NCBI RefSeq assembly: GCF_028198165.1
Contig: NZ_CP116339.1
Location: forward strand, 372,001 to 436,000
DNA: 64,000 bases
Source: Pseudoxanthomonas sp. JBR18
GTDB taxonomy: Bacteria > Pseudomonadota > Gammaproteobacteria > Xanthomonadales > Xanthomonadaceae
Direction: 5' to 3'
Each line of letters starts with the position of its first letter. Position 1 is the stretch's first letter. The notes under the pieces were generated by a model that worked only from the letters and a program-made list of their open reading frames with translations, did not search any database and was not told where the DNA came from. Positions 40,523 to 51,983 of this stretch are shown here, piece by piece. Both the position numbers and the translations under genes were made by a program.

Positions 40523-42484
40523 TTATTGCGTGGCACCTTCCGACGCCGCTTCCGCCTCTTCCTCGATCTTTTGGCGCAGGCGACCGGCGCGCACCAGGAT
40601 CGCGGGCGGGCGCGTTTCTTCGGGAATGCTGAGCAGGCGCAGCCGGCGCAGGAACTGCCCCGGGCCGCGTGCGGAGGTCAGGGCCACGATCGGGATGGAG
40701 AACACCAGCCCAATGATCACCGGCGACATCCAGGCCAGCAGCGCGGGTGAAACAAAATACGCCGCCGCGCCCATCATCACGCCGAACAGGGACAGACCGC
40801 CGTAGCGCAGGGTCAGCGTGGACCACGGCATGGAGCCGTCATCGCGACGCTGCGCGTCCCAGCCCGAATCCTTGCCGGCCAGTACCTCGGCCACGCCGCG
40901 CGACTGTACGTACATGACGATCGGCGCCATCAACGCGGCCAGCACGCTTTCGATCACGATGCTGACGATCATCCGCGCCGCGCCGCCGCAGCCACGCCGG
41001 ACCTTGCCATCGGCCAGCACCGCCAGATAACCCATCACTTTCGGCGCAAACAGGGCGAACATCGTCGCGCCGAATACCCAGACAATGCGCTCGGGATCGA
41101 GTGAACGCCAATAATCGACCGGCGAAAAATGCGCCAGGTCCTGCAGGCTCACCAGCACGCCCGACTGGTCCAGCGGGATCGCGATGCCGATCAGCATCAT
41201 CAAGGCCCACATCGGCGCGGTGAGGTAATGGCCGATGCCGATCAGGAAATGGGTGCGGCTGATCCAGTGCATGCCGCGGGTCGGCAGCACGCCCACATGC
41301 TGCAGGTTGCCCTGGCACCAGCGGCGGTCACGCACCAGCAGGTCGGTCAGCGACGGCGGGCCTTCCTCGAAGCTGCCGCCCAGCGCGGGCGTCATGTGAC
41401 AGGCCCAGCCGCCGCGGCGGATCAACGCGGCCTCAACGAAGTCATGACTCAGCACATGGCCGTTGAAGGGCCGCACGCCCTCCAACTCGGGCAGTCCACA
41501 GTGATCGGCGAATGCCTTGGTGCGGATGACGGCGTTATGCCCCCAGTAGTTGCTCTCGGTGCCGTGCCACCAAGCCACGCCATGGGCGATCACCGGCCCG
41601 TACACGCGACCGGCGAACTGCTGCATCCGCGCGAATAAGGTGCTGCCGTTGACGATCAGCGGCAGCGATTGGATCAGCCCCACATCGGGGTGGGTTTCCA
41701 GGCCCCAGGCCAGGCGCACGATGGTGTCGCCGGTCATCAGGCTGTCTGCGTCCAGGATCAGCATCTGCGGATAGGCGCCGCCAAAGCGGCGTACCCACTC
41801 GGCGATATTGCCGGCCTTGCGCTCGCGGTTGTCCGCGCGATGGCGGTAGTACAGGTTCGGCGCGCCGCCCAGGCGCTCGCGCAGGCGGTGGAACTCGGCC
41901 ACCTCCTCCATGCGGATGGCGCCACGCGTGGTGTCCGAGAGGATGAAGAAGTCGAACTGCTCCAGATACCCGGTTTCGCGCACCGACTCGTAGATCGCCT
42001 GCAGGCCGGCCATCAGCCGCTGCGGCTCCTCGTTGTAGGTGGGCATCAGCAGTGCGGTGCGCACGGAGGGGGCAGGCAGCGGATCCTCCGGACGCAGGCC
42101 CAGGCGGCGCCGGCGGCGGGTGACGATCAGCATGAACCCGGCGAACGCACTGACGAAGGACAACGCCACCCAGGCGAACAGCAGGGTGAAGAATGCGAGG
42201 AACACCACCTCCAGGACGCCGAGCCCATCGGTGGCCATGACCCGCATCATCTGGAACAGGCCCGCCAGCGTGATCGCCGCGGTGCCGCCGAAGATGTAGA
42301 TGCGCCGGGCGACCATGTTCGGCGGCGAGGACGGCATCGGGGGCGTTTTCAGCTTGCCTTGGCGCAGGGACTGGACCGGCATGTCCAGCCGATGTTCCGG
42401 CGGCATCTGCTCGTAGGCGCGGGCTTCGTCGCTGACGGTGATCTCGACCTTGGGGCCGATGCTGATGGGTTGGACGACCCTCAC
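40523..42484 (-). CDS. mdoH: Glucan biosynthesis glucosyltransferase OpgH/MdoH (653 aa)
   Basis: An inner-membrane processive GT2 enzyme that builds the beta-1,2 backbone of osmoregulated periplasmic glucans from UDP-glucose. N-terminal transmembrane segments are at about residues 63-85 and 92-122. The cytoplasmic GT domain begins [19 protein letters not shown]. It has the DxD motif LDADSLM, a second acidic site in [12 protein letters not shown], and the RRWCQGN (QxxRW-type) motif. Several C-terminal transmembrane helices follow. GTG start at 42484. No opgG is adjacent. It faces tRNA-Ile2. Confidence 0.94.
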   Translation of the reverse strand: MRVVQPISIGPKVEITVSDEARAYEQMPPEHRLDMPVQSLRQGKLKTPPMPSSPPNMVARRIYIFGGTAAITLAGLFQMMRVMATDGLGVLEVVFLAFFTLLFAWVALSFVSAFAGFMLIVTRRRRRLGLRPEDPLPAPSVRTALLMPTYNEEPQRLMAGLQAIYESVRETGYLEQFDFFILSDTTRGAIRMEEVAEFHRLRERLGGAPNLYYRHRADNRERKAGNIAEWVRRFGGAYPQMLILDADSLMTGDTIVRLAWGLETHPDVGLIQSLPLIVNGSTLFARMQQFAGRVYGPVIAHGVAWWHGTESNYWGHNAVIRTKAFADHCGLPELEGVRPFNGHVLSHDFVEAALIRRGGWACHMTPALGGSFEEGPPSLTDLLVRDRRWCQGNLQHVGVLPTRGMHWISRTHFLIGIGHYLTAPMWALMMLIGIAIPLDQSGVLVSLQDLAHFSPVDYWRSLDPERIVWVFGATMFALFAPKVMGYLAVLADGKVRRGCGGAARMIVSIVIESVLAALMAPIVMYVQSRGVAEVLAGKDSGWDAQRRDDGSMPWSTLTLRYGGLSLFGVMMGAAAYFVSPALLAWMSPVIIGLVFSIPIVALTSARGPGQFLRRLRLLSIPEETRPPAILVRAGRLRQKIEEEAEAASEGATQ

Positions 42485-42914
42485 GCGCGTGCGCTCCGGC
42501 GCAATGCCGGCAAGTCCGCATGGACGGAAAGTGCTTGCAAGGGCGGCGAGAGGAAAGCCGGGAGAAAGTTCAAGGCAGTACGACCGGATGCAGGGGCACG
42601 CGGAACAGAATACAGGCGAGCAAGGCCGGACTGCATGGCGGCGCGAACGGGACCAGCCGCGCCCTGCACGGCGGTGGCGGCAGGCTGGGCGAACCCTCGC
42701 GCGCCCGGGCTGACCGCTTCGGCGCCCGGCGGAAGTTCATGGGACGACACGCATTCTCCAGATGGGGGAGGCAGGAGTGCTGGTCGAGCGTACGCCAGCG
42801 CGTGTGAGCGGCAGGACACGACGCGAATCGCAGGACCAGAACGCAAACAGGTCCGCCTCTCGGCGGACCTGTTGCATTCAACGGGCCAGGCAGTCGGCCC
42901 TCGCGCTCCTGGGA
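42485..42914. other. Spacer between mdoH and rpoD
   Basis: No gene is recognised. The left part must hold the mdoH promoter on the minus strand. The right end holds the rpoD terminator (42846-42873). Open frames here are short and of shadow composition. Confidence 0.5.
42846..42873 (-). terminator. rpoD terminator
   Basis: AACAGGTCCGCC (42846-42857) pairs perfectly with GGCGGACCTGTT (42862-42873) around TCTC. On the minus strand it is followed by TTTGCG. It lies 41 bases beyond the rpoD stop. Confidence 0.85.
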
Positions 42915-44795
<1,881 letters not shown>

Positions 44796-44837
44796 GAGTG
44801 CTTGCGCCGCCTAAGAGAAAGGTCAGGAGAACCACGT

Positions 44838-44846
44838 ATTATACCA
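44838..44846 (-). promoter_or_regulatory. Extended -10 promoter of rpoD
   Basis: The minus strand reads TGGTATAAT: a consensus TATAAT preceded by the TGn extension. The predicted start site is near 44831, giving a leader of about 35 bases. No good -35 box is seen. Confidence 0.65.
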
Positions 44847-44904
44847 GCCGGACCGTGTCCAGTCTGGTGCCGCGGCGTTCATATTCCGGTTTTTCGCGGC
44901 CTGT

Positions 44905-45342
44905 TCAGGTCCGCAGCAGGAAGGTGACTGGTCCATCGTTGACCAGCTCAACCACCATGTGGGCGCCAAAGCGCCCGGTTTCCACCCCCGCGTGTCGCTG
45001 CCGGCAGACCTCGACCAAACGGTTGAAGCCGCGTTCAGCCTGATCGGGCGCTGCTGCCGTGGTGAAGCTGGGCCGCATGCCCGAACGCGTGTCGGCCGCA
45101 AGGGTGAACTGGCTGACCAGCAACAAGCCACCGCCGGTGTCGGCCACGGAGCGATTCATCCGCCCCTGTGCGTCGGAAAACACCCGGTAGCCCAGAAGCC
45201 GCTCGGCCATGCGCAGGATCTGGGGCTCGTCGTCGCCAGGTTCAAGCCCCACCAAGGCCAACAGGCCCGGCCCGATCGCCCCGATGGTGCCTCCCTCTAC
45301 CACGACCGAAGCCCGGGTCACGCGCTGGATCAACGAGAGCAT
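44905..45342 (-). CDS. dtd: D-aminoacyl-tRNA deacylase Dtd (145 aa)
   Basis: It hydrolyses D-amino acids, and glycine mischarged on tRNA-Ala, from tRNA, acting as a chiral proofreader. The N-terminus [17 protein letters not shown], the SQFTLAADT active-site motif (about 76-84), and the [24 protein letters not shown]-terminus are diagnostic. The start at ATG 45342 gives exactly the family length of 145; the frame is open further but lacks conservation. It lies upstream of rpoD on the same strand and divergent from lpxL. It is close by the D-amino acid genes dadA-dadX only in a loose sense. Confidence 0.96.
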   Translation of the reverse strand: MLSLIQRVTRASVVVEGGTIGAIGPGLLALVGLEPGDDEPQILRMAERLLGYRVFSDAQGRMNRSVADTGGGLLLVSQFTLAADTRSGMRPSFTTAAAPDQAERGFNRLVEVCRQRHAGVETGRFGAHMVVELVNDGPVTFLLRT

Positions 45343-45437
45343 GGAGCGCCTTGTACGGAAGTGGGATGGCCGGCCAGATGCGGGCGATCGCCGCCCTTTG
45401 CAATGCCCGCGGCGCACGCAGCCGATAGACTGACCGG

Positions 45438-46358
45438 ATGAAACCAAACACCGTGGCCGGGCTCGCGTATCGCGCCACCGCCGTCTTCACCGCCCTGCCC
45501 TGGCCGATGCTGCGCCGCCTGGGCGACGCCCTGGCCTGGGTCTGGACCCGGCTGGACGCGCGGGAGAGCCGGGTCGCCCGACGCAACCTGGAACTGGCCT
45601 ATCCCGACCTGCTGCCCAGTGAACGGGCCGACCTGCACCGGCGGATCCTGCGCGGGACCGCGCGCCAGGCGCTGGAGACCCTGCGCTTCTGGACCCGCCC
45701 GCACGCGGCCAACCTGGAGCAGCACCTGCGTCAGCGCCATGGCCAGGACCTATACGACGCTGCGCTGAAATCAGGTCGCGGCGTGATCGTGGCCGCGCCG
45801 CATTTCGGCAACTGGGAGTTGCTCAACCAATGGCTGGCCTCGCGCGGGGACATCGCCATCGTCTACCGCCCACCCGAGTCGGACGTGGGCGATGCCTTCC
45901 TGCAGCGCGTGCGCGGGGCCGAGAACATCCGCCAGGTGCGGGCCGAGGGGCCGGCCGTGCGGCAGTTGTTCAAGGTCCTCAAAGAGGGCGGCGCGGTCGG
46001 GATCCTGCCCGACCAGCAGCCCAAGGCCGGCGATGGCGTGTTTGCGCCGTTCTTCGGCGTGCAGGCCCTCACCATGACCCTGGTCAACCGTCTGGCCGAG
46101 CGGACCGGCGCCATCGTCCTGTTCGGCTGGTGCGAACGGGTGGGCACGGATCTGGACTTCGCCCTGCACGTGGAGCCTGCGCCGGCAGGCATGGGCGACC
46201 CGGACCCGCAGGTGGGCGCGGCCACGCTCAACGCGCAGGTCGAACGCATCGCCCGGCGCGATCCGGCGCAGTATCAGTGGACCTACAAGCGCTACACCCT
46301 GCGCCCTTCCGAAAGCGGGGAGGCCAATCCCTACTGGACCGCGCGCCACCCGCACTGA
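45438..46358 (+). CDS. Lipid A biosynthesis lauroyl/acyl acyltransferase, LpxL/HtrB family (306 aa)
   Basis: An inner-membrane acyltransferase adding secondary acyl chains to lipid A. The catalytic HxxxxE motif is His122-Glu127 in APHFGNWE. Other landmarks are [26 protein letters not shown] and [11 protein letters not shown], matching LpxL-type late acyltransferases. It has an N-terminal hydrophobic anchor (residues 7-37). It is the first of a run of plus-strand genes; the next begins 146 bases later, so co-transcription with the following cluster is possible but not shown. Confidence 0.92.
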   Translation: MKPNTVAGLAYRATAVFTALPWPMLRRLGDALAWVWTRLDARESRVARRNLELAYPDLLPSERADLHRRILRGTARQALETLRFWTRPHAANLEQHLRQRHGQDLYDAALKSGRGVIVAAPHFGNWELLNQWLASRGDIAIVYRPPESDVGDAFLQRVRGAENIRQVRAEGPAVRQLFKVLKEGGAVGILPDQQPKAGDGVFAPFFGVQALTMTLVNRLAERTGAIVLFGWCERVGTDLDFALHVEPAPAGMGDPDPQVGAATLNAQVERIARRDPAQYQWTYKRYTLRPSESGEANPYWTARHPH

Positions 46359-46504
46359 TGTTTCAGCCCGCGCTGGTGTGAAACGGGCATTCGCACCGGA
46401 CTGACTAGGCTGTGCGCGCCCTTCCCCCAGGCCACTGTCTTGCTCCCACGCTTCCGACCCGGACATGCGTCGCGCCGTCCATCACTTATCCCGGCCCCCC
46501 TTCG

Positions 46505-47479
46505 GTGAGCACGGCCACGCAGGCGCTGTGGATCGAGGGAAAAGGCCGTTTCGCGCTGCGCGAAACACTGTTGCCGACGCCAGGACCCGATCAGGTCCTG
46601 GTGCGCACCCGCTACAGCGGGATCAGCCGTGGCACCGAGGCCCTGGTTGCAGCGGGCAAGGTCCCACCTTCCGAACACGCACGCATGCGGGCTCCCTTCC
46701 AGGAAGGCCAGTTCCCGTTCCCGGTCAAGTACGGCTATGCCTGCGTGGGCACGGTGGAGGCCGGGCCTGAGCCGCTGCGCGGTCGCGAGGTGTTCTGCCT
46801 GCATCCGCACCAGGGCGCCTTCGTCGTCGCCGCCGATCGTGTCACTCCGCTGCCGCCGCAGCTGCCCGCCGCGCGTGCCGTGCTGGCCGCCAACGCGGAA
46901 ACCGCGCTCAACGTGCTGTGGGACGCCCGCATCGCCGCGGGCGACCGGGTCGTGGTGGTCGGCGCCGGCGTGGTCGGCGCGCTGGTCGCCCACCTGGCCG
47001 GGCGACTGCCGGCGACCGAGGTCACCCTGGTCGACATCGACACCTCGCGCCAGTCCCTGGCCGACCAACTGGGCGTGTCATTCACCGTGCCCGACCAGGC
47101 ACCACGGAACTGCGATGTCGTGGTCCACGCCAGTGCGAGCGAGTCCGGCTTGTCCACCGCGCTGGCTTGTGCGGGGTTCGAGGCCCGGGTGGTGGAGGCC
47201 AGCTGGTATGGCGAGCGGATCGCCCGCCTGCCTCTGGGAGAAAGCTTCCACAGCCAACGCCTGCAGCTGGTGTCCTCGCAGGTGGGCCACCTGCCGCCCT
47301 CGCAGCGCGCGCGCTGGGACTACGCACGGCGCATGGCCACCGCCCTGTCGCTGCTCGACGACCCCCGCCTGGACGCCCTGATCTCCGGGGAGACGCCTTT
47401 CCAAGACGCCCCCAACGACTACCCCACAGTGCTGGCCCACGCCGGCACCCTGTGCCATCGCTTCCGCTATCCCGACTGA
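46505..47479 (+). CDS. MDR-superfamily oxidoreductase without zinc ligands (324 aa)
   Basis: A medium-chain dehydrogenase/reductase fold protein. The N-terminal GroES-like domain carries YSGISRGTEALVAAG, where classical alcohol dehydrogenases have a Cys zinc ligand, and KYGYACVGTVE in place of GHE, so the catalytic zinc is absent. The Rossmann motif is VVVVGAGVVGALVAHL (about 157-172), followed by VTLVDID. This SRGTE type resembles BchC and related oxidoreductases acting on complex substrates. GTG 46505 (MSTATQALWIEG) is chosen over the upstream ATG 46412, whose extension looks non-coding. It is followed after 20 bases by the PTPS-like gene, in the same operon. Confidence 0.85.
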   Translation: MSTATQALWIEGKGRFALRETLLPTPGPDQVLVRTRYSGISRGTEALVAAGKVPPSEHARMRAPFQEGQFPFPVKYGYACVGTVEAGPEPLRGREVFCLHPHQGAFVVAADRVTPLPPQLPAARAVLAANAETALNVLWDARIAAGDRVVVVGAGVVGALVAHLAGRLPATEVTLVDIDTSRQSLADQLGVSFTVPDQAPRNCDVVVHASASESGLSTALACAGFEARVVEASWYGERIARLPLGESFHSQRLQLVSSQVGHLPPSQRARWDYARRMATALSLLDDPRLDALISGETPFQDAPNDYPTVLAHAGTLCHRFRYPD

Positions 47480-47499
47480 CCGCAAGGAGCTCGCCCCGC

Positions 47500-47898
47500 A
47501 TGTTCGCCGTCGAAGTCCGAGACCACGTGATGATCGCCCACAGCCTGCCGGGGGAGACCTTCGGACCCGCCCAGGGCCTGCACGGCGCCACCTTCGTCGT
47601 CGACGCCGCGTTCTACGCCGCCGAATTGGACGATGACGGCCTGGTCGTGGACATCGGCCTGGCCACGCCGCTGCTGGCCGAAATCCTCAAACCGCTCAAC
47701 TACCAGAACCTGGACGCGCTGCCGCAGTTCGTCGGCAAGACCACGACCACCGAGTTCCTGGCCAAGTACATCTTCGACCAGTTGCGCGCGGCCATCGCCA
47801 CCGGCCGCCTGGGCGCAGGCGGCGCACGGGTGAAGAAGCTGCGCGTGCTGCTGCACGAGTCGCACGTGGCCCGCGCCTGGTACGAGTCCGAGCTATGA
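47500..47898 (+). CDS. 6-pyruvoyltetrahydropterin synthase/QueD-fold protein with altered active site (132 aa)
   Basis: It has the T-fold of PTPS/QueD by pattern: MIAHSL with His14, GLHGATF with His28, KTTTTEFLAKYIFDQL, and LHESHVARAWYE with Glu120. Yet the third zinc ligand is Ala30 (HGA instead of HGH), the catalytic Cys is Ala24, and the Asp-His pair (LDHHY in QueD) reads LNYQN. Normal 6-carboxytetrahydropterin or pyruvoyltetrahydropterin chemistry is therefore unlikely. The pterin-binding glutamate region is kept, so pterin or pyrimidine binding is plausible. AAGGAG precedes ATG 47500; its TGA overlaps the glycosyltransferase ATG. Confidence 0.85.
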   Translation: MFAVEVRDHVMIAHSLPGETFGPAQGLHGATFVVDAAFYAAELDDDGLVVDIGLATPLLAEILKPLNYQNLDALPQFVGKTTTTEFLAKYIFDQLRAAIATGRLGAGGARVKKLRVLLHESHVARAWYESEL

Positions 47899-48962
47899 GC
47901 CAGCGCGCGCTGGTGTTCGCCATCCCCGGCAACCTGGACAGCCCCACCGGCGGCTATGGCTACGACCGCCGGATCATCTCCGGCCTGCGCGCGCACGGTT
48001 GGCAGGTGCAGGTCCTCGGCCTGCCCGACGGTTTCCCGCACCCCACCGCGGCCGACCAGACCGCGACGCTCCAGGCACTGGCAGGCCTGCCTGATGGGAC
48101 GCTGGTCATGATCGACGGACTGGCGCTAGGAGCGATGGAGACCGACGCGGTGGCCGAAGCCGCCGCACGCCTGGACGTGGTGGCGCTGGTCCATCATCCG
48201 CTGGGGCTGGAAGACGGGCTCGAACCTGCCCGCGCGCAGGCGCTGCTGGACGCCGAGCGTGCGGCGCTTGCGCAGGTCCGCAGGGTCGTCACGACCAGCG
48301 ACACCACGGCGCGCACCCTGCAGGCCGACTTCGACATCCCTTGCGAACGTCTGCGCGTGGTGCCGCCCGGGCTGGACAAGCCGGACCTGCCCCCGCACGA
48401 CCCGGTCACCGATGAACTCGAGACTCCGGCCACACCGCTGCGCCTGCTGTCCGTCGGCAGCCTGATTCCGCGCAAGGGCCACGCGCGGCTGATCGAGGCG
48501 CTGGCGCCCTTGCGCGACCTGGATTGGACGCTGCGCATCGTCGGCGGTGGGCGCGAGGGGGATACCGGCCGTGATCTGCAGGCCCGCATCGCGCGGCACG
48601 GACTGCAGGCCCGCATCACCCTGGTCGGCCCAGTGCCTGACACGGCACCGGAACTCGCGCAGGCCGACGTGTTCGTCCTGCCCAGCCGTTACGAGGGCTA
48701 CGGCATGGCCTTCGCCGAGGCCATGGCCTACGGCCTGCCGGTGATCGGCTGCGGAGCCGGCGCGGTTCCCGAAGTGGTGCCGCCCTCGGCCGGGATCCTG
48801 GTGCCGGTCGACGACGTGGAGGCCCTGACCGACGCCCTGCGCTCGCTGCTGACCGATGCGCCGCGCCGTCAGCTGCTGGCCGCCGGCGCGCGCCAGGCCG
48901 CGGCGATGCTGCCGGACTGGTCCGCACGCGCGGCGCAGATGGCGCAGGTGTTGGAGGCATGA
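47895..48962 (+). CDS. GT4-family glycosyltransferase (355 aa)
   Basis: A GT-B fold glycosyltransferase. The N-terminal glycine-rich loop is NLDSPTGGYGYDRRIISGLRAHG. The C-terminal nucleotide-sugar domain carries LLSVGSLIPRKGHARLIEAL, LVGPVPDTAPELAQADVFVLPSRYEGYGMAFAEAMAYGLPVIG with the EX7E-type motif, and AGAVPEVV. It has no membrane segment. ATGA overlaps with both neighbours place it in one translationally coupled unit with the PTPS-like protein and a methyltransferase. Acceptor unknown; a pterin- or pyrimidine-derived molecule is inferred from context. Confidence 0.9.
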   Translation: MSQRALVFAIPGNLDSPTGGYGYDRRIISGLRAHGWQVQVLGLPDGFPHPTAADQTATLQALAGLPDGTLVMIDGLALGAMETDAVAEAAARLDVVALVHHPLGLEDGLEPARAQALLDAERAALAQVRRVVTTSDTTARTLQADFDIPCERLRVVPPGLDKPDLPPHDPVTDELETPATPLRLLSVGSLIPRKGHARLIEALAPLRDLDWTLRIVGGGREGDTGRDLQARIARHGLQARITLVGPVPDTAPELAQADVFVLPSRYEGYGMAFAEAMAYGLPVIGCGAGAVPEVVPPSAGILVPVDDVEALTDALRSLLTDAPRRQLLAAGARQAAAMLPDWSARAAQMAQVLEA

Positions 48963-49744
48963 GCGGCTTTTCCGAGCAATGGCTGGACCTGCGCGAACCG
49001 GCCGATCACGCCGCGCGCGACCAAACCCTGCTCGGCCTCGCCGCCGCGCGCCTGGACGCTCGGCCGCACGCAACGCTGGTGGATCTGGGCTGCGGAACCG
49101 GCGCCAGCTACCGGGCGTTGGGCCCGCAGCTGCAGGCCCGGCAGACCTGGCATCTGGTCGACCACGATCCGGGCCTGCTGCGGGCCGCGCAGGCCCGGCT
49201 GGCGCCCCACGTCGCGGTGGAAACCCACGCGCTGGACCTCCGCGCCCTGGACACCTTGCCGCTGGAAGGCGCCGACCTGGTGACTGCCTCGGCCCTGTTC
49301 GACCTGGCTGGCGACGCCTGGCTGAGCGCGTTCGCCGATCGCCTCGCGCAGACCGGCGTCGGGCTGTACGCGGTGCTTACCTACGATGGCCGCATGGACT
49401 GGTCCACGCCGCTGCCGGCCGACGTAGCGGTGGTCGAGGCCTTCAACCGCCATCAGCGCGGCGACAAGGGACTGGGCCCGGCCCTGGGGCCGGCGGCCGG
49501 CGGACGCCTGGTCGAACTGCTGCAGACGCGTGGCTACCGTGTGCAGACCGCCGCCAGCCCGTGGGTCCTGACCCAGCCAGGGCCCTTCCAGCAAGCCCTT
49601 CTCGAAGGCATCGTGCAGGCCGCGACCGAAGCAGGGATGGCGTCGGAGCAGGCGCAGGACTGGCTGGCCGAACGCCTGGGCGCGATGCGGTCGTGCACCG
49701 CACGAGTCGGTCATTCGGACGTGCTCGCCTTTCCGCCCGGCTGA
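48959..49744 (+). CDS. SAM-dependent methyltransferase, class I (261 aa)
   Basis: A class I methyltransferase. Motif I is TLVDLGCGTGASYRAL (about residues 40-55), the acidic loop is HLVDHDPGLLRAA, and the motif IV-like stretch is LVTASALFDLAGDAWL. No known subfamily signature is recognised. It overlaps the preceding glycosyltransferase gene by ATGA and closes the operon. The next gene faces it, with 12 bases between stops. Likely modifies the product of the upstream glycosyltransferase; that is an inference. Confidence 0.87.
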   Translation: MSGFSEQWLDLREPADHAARDQTLLGLAAARLDARPHATLVDLGCGTGASYRALGPQLQARQTWHLVDHDPGLLRAAQARLAPHVAVETHALDLRALDTLPLEGADLVTASALFDLAGDAWLSAFADRLAQTGVGLYAVLTYDGRMDWSTPLPADVAVVEAFNRHQRGDKGLGPALGPAAGGRLVELLQTRGYRVQTAASPWVLTQPGPFQQALLEGIVQAATEAGMASEQAQDWLAERLGAMRSCTARVGHSDVLAFPPG

Positions 49745-49756
49745 ACGCCGCGACTT

Positions 49757-50584
49757 TCAGGACATTGGCGCTTCGCGCAGCTCGCAATCGAACACGACAT
49801 CCCCCCCCAGGTCGTAGCTGGTCGTGCGCGGCCTTCGGGCCTGGGCCAGCGAGGACACCGGCGGCAGGGCCAGGCCGGTCGGCCCGGCGCCGATGATCAG
49901 CGGCGCGATCGCCACGTGCAGGCGATCCAGGCAGCCGGCCTCCAGAAAAGAGGCGATGGTGCAGGCACCACCTTCGACCAGCACGCGCCGCAGGCCGCGC
50001 GCGGCCAGCGCCTGGACAATGGCCGGCGCCTCAATGCGCCCGGCATCGTCCATCGGCAATGCCAGGCACGGCACCGTTAGGTCATCGACCCTGGCATTGG
50101 GACCGTGCACCAACAGGACCGGCGCGGCCGCGTCGTGCAGCAGCCGGGCCTGACGCGGGATACGCCCACGCGGATCGATGACCACCCGCACCGGATTGCG
50201 CCCCTCCACCAGGCGCACGGTAAGCGAGGGATCGTCGGCCACGACGGTGCCGACTCCGACCACAATGGCATCCACCAGCGCGCGGCAGCGATGCAGGTGG
50301 CGCAATCCCGCCGCGCCGGAGATGTTGCGCGCGTCGCCATCCACCGTGGCGACCCGCCCGTCGAGCGACTGGCCCACCTGGGCCAGGACGAACGCCGGGC
50401 TGCGCGCGAGTGGCGCGTACAGGGCCCCGCACCGTTCTGCGTATGGCGCCCCCATGGCCTGGCGCGATGGGGGACAATGGCCAGGCCATGTCCCGGCTTC
50501 GGCCTGCGCACGCAAGGCCGCCCAGCTGGCGCTGGTCAATTCTTCGCCATCGTTGCGCGCGTCGGAATGCACCTGCTGGTCCAT
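49757..50584 (-). CDS. RibD-type reductase domain protein without deaminase domain (275 aa)
   Basis: The C-terminal two thirds match the 5-amino-6-(5-phosphoribosylamino)uracil reductase domain of RibD: FVLAQVGQSLDGRVAT (about residues 69-84), VVGVGTVVADDPSLTVR, RVVIDPRGRIP, RVLVEGG and LHVAIAPLIIGAG. The zinc deaminase domain that RibD carries in front is missing; instead there is an unrelated N-terminus of about 65 residues. It may reduce the ribosyl group of a GTP-cyclohydrolase II product. It is divergent from a GTP cyclohydrolase II gene with 229 bases between starts. Confidence 0.88.
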   Translation of the reverse strand: MDQQVHSDARNDGEELTSASWAALRAQAEAGTWPGHCPPSRQAMGAPYAERCGALYAPLARSPAFVLAQVGQSLDGRVATVDGDARNISGAAGLRHLHRCRALVDAIVVGVGTVVADDPSLTVRLVEGRNPVRVVIDPRGRIPRQARLLHDAAAPVLLVHGPNARVDDLTVPCLALPMDDAGRIEAPAIVQALAARGLRRVLVEGGACTIASFLEAGCLDRLHVAIAPLIIGAGPTGLALPPVSSLAQARRPRTTSYDLGGDVVFDCELREAPMS

Positions 50585-50813
50585 GCATTCAAGCTAGGGA
50601 TGGCAAGGTATGGGGGTTGTGAAATGGCCCAAGACCCCTATAGACAGGATCTCCCGCTCAGCCCCATTCGATCAGGACGACTTCGCACCGCTTTCATCAC
50701 AGCACTCCTAGCGTGACCTTGTTGTTCCGGATGCGTCCGGTCTTACAGGTGCGATGCGCGGGATCAGGAACGGCAATGACGCCGGCCTTCCCTCCATGCC
50801 CGCAGGAGTCCCC
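50585..50813. promoter_or_regulatory. Divergent spacer between RibD-like and GTP cyclohydrolase II genes
   Basis: It must contain promoters for both genes. I looked for an FMN (RFN) riboswitch, expected if these were housekeeping riboflavin genes, and saw none of its conserved helices. An AGGAG Shine-Dalgarno is at 50804-50808. Confidence 0.45.
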
Positions 50814-51965
50814 ATGTCCGCATTGCCCAACCACCTGTTCAACATGCCCACTCGCGTCTCTTCCTCCCTGGCCTTGTTCGGCGACCCTGCCGCGGTCGCC
50901 TGTGAACGTGCCGCCGGGGAACTGCGCAGCGGACGGCCGGTGGTGGTAGTGGACGATGCTGGCGCCGGCACGGCCGTGCTGTCGATCGAGGGCGTGACAC
51001 CGGAGACCTTTGCCAGCTTTGACGAAGCCAGTGGCGGGCAGCACCAGTTGTTCCTCTCTCCGACGCGCGCCCGGGTGCTGGGCCTGGATGCGCCGCATGG
51101 CGCGCGCATCCCGCTAGCCGGGCATGCATTCGATGCCTTGGCCGAACTGGCCTACCTGCCGGCGCAGGCGTATGCCGGCGCCTGGACCAGCGGCACGGGC
51201 CGCGACGCGGGCGCCTCCGCGTTGGCCCGGCTGGGCCTGCTGCTACCGGCCCTGCTGGTCCACGACCTGCCCCGGCAGGCAACCCCCTTCGATGCCTGCG
51301 CCCGGGTCACCTTGCGCCACTTGGCCGATGGCGCGGCCCATGCCGGCCGTGACTGGGAACTGGTGGCGCGTACCCGCGTGCCACTCCGCGAGGTGGGCGA
51401 CGCCCATTTCGTTGTCTTCCGCGGTGGGGTCGCGCTGCGCGATCAGGTCGCCATCGTGGTCGGCCAGCCCGACCTGTCCAAGCCGGTGCCGGTGCGCGTG
51501 CATTCGTCCTGCCTGACCGGCGACCTGTTCGGCTCGCTCAAGTGCGATTGCGGCGACCAGTTGCGCAACGGCCTGCTCAAGCTCAAGGAGCTGGGCGGCG
51601 GCGTGCTGCTGTACCTGGATCAGGAAGGCCGCGGGACCGGCATCGCCGCCAAGATGCGTGCCTATGGCTACCAGCACGATGGCCTGGACACCATCGACGC
51701 CGATGCGCTGCTGGGCTTTGGGCCGGATGAGCGTCGTTACGAAAGCGCGGCCGCGATGCTGCGCGCCTTGGGTGTTGCACGCGTTCGCCTGCTGACCAAC
51801 AACCCCTCCAAGGTCGACCGGCTGCGTGCGGCCGGCGTGGAGGTGATCGGGCGCACCCCGGTGACCGGACGCATCACCGCCGACAACGAGGGTTATCTGC
51901 GCACCAAGGCAGCACGGGCCGGGCACGCGCTGGATGTCGATGCGCTGATTGCCTCGCTGTCCTGA
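50814..51965 (+). CDS. ribA: GTP cyclohydrolase II with a degenerate DHBP-synthase-like N-domain (383 aa)
   Basis: It opens the imidazole ring of GTP to give a 2,5-diaminopyrimidine. Residues about 25-200 resemble DHBP synthase (RibB), but the acidic motif reads VVVVDDAGAGT instead of DDEDRENEGD, so that activity is probably lost. The C-terminal GCH II domain has the zinc cysteines in SSCLTGDLFGSLKCDCGD, the active-site DQEGRGTGIAAKMRAYGYQ, GFGPDERRYE and RLLTNNPSKVDRL. The start at ATG 50814 has AGGAG five bases upstream; the in-frame ATG 50754 is less likely. The gene is probably a paralogue of the housekeeping riboflavin enzyme. Confidence 0.9.
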   Translation: MSALPNHLFNMPTRVSSSLALFGDPAAVACERAAGELRSGRPVVVVDDAGAGTAVLSIEGVTPETFASFDEASGGQHQLFLSPTRARVLGLDAPHGARIPLAGHAFDALAELAYLPAQAYAGAWTSGTGRDAGASALARLGLLLPALLVHDLPRQATPFDACARVTLRHLADGAAHAGRDWELVARTRVPLREVGDAHFVVFRGGVALRDQVAIVVGQPDLSKPVPVRVHSSCLTGDLFGSLKCDCGDQLRNGLLKLKELGGGVLLYLDQEGRGTGIAAKMRAYGYQHDGLDTIDADALLGFGPDERRYESAAAMLRALGVARVRLLTNNPSKVDRLRAAGVEVIGRTPVTGRITADNEGYLRTKAARAGHALDVDALIASLS

Positions 51966-51983
51966 CGGCGTGGAAGCAACGTC

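Noticed and set aside
50585..50813. FMN riboswitch upstream of GTP cyclohydrolase II
   Set aside because: Looked for because of the gene family; none of the conserved RFN segments is visible.
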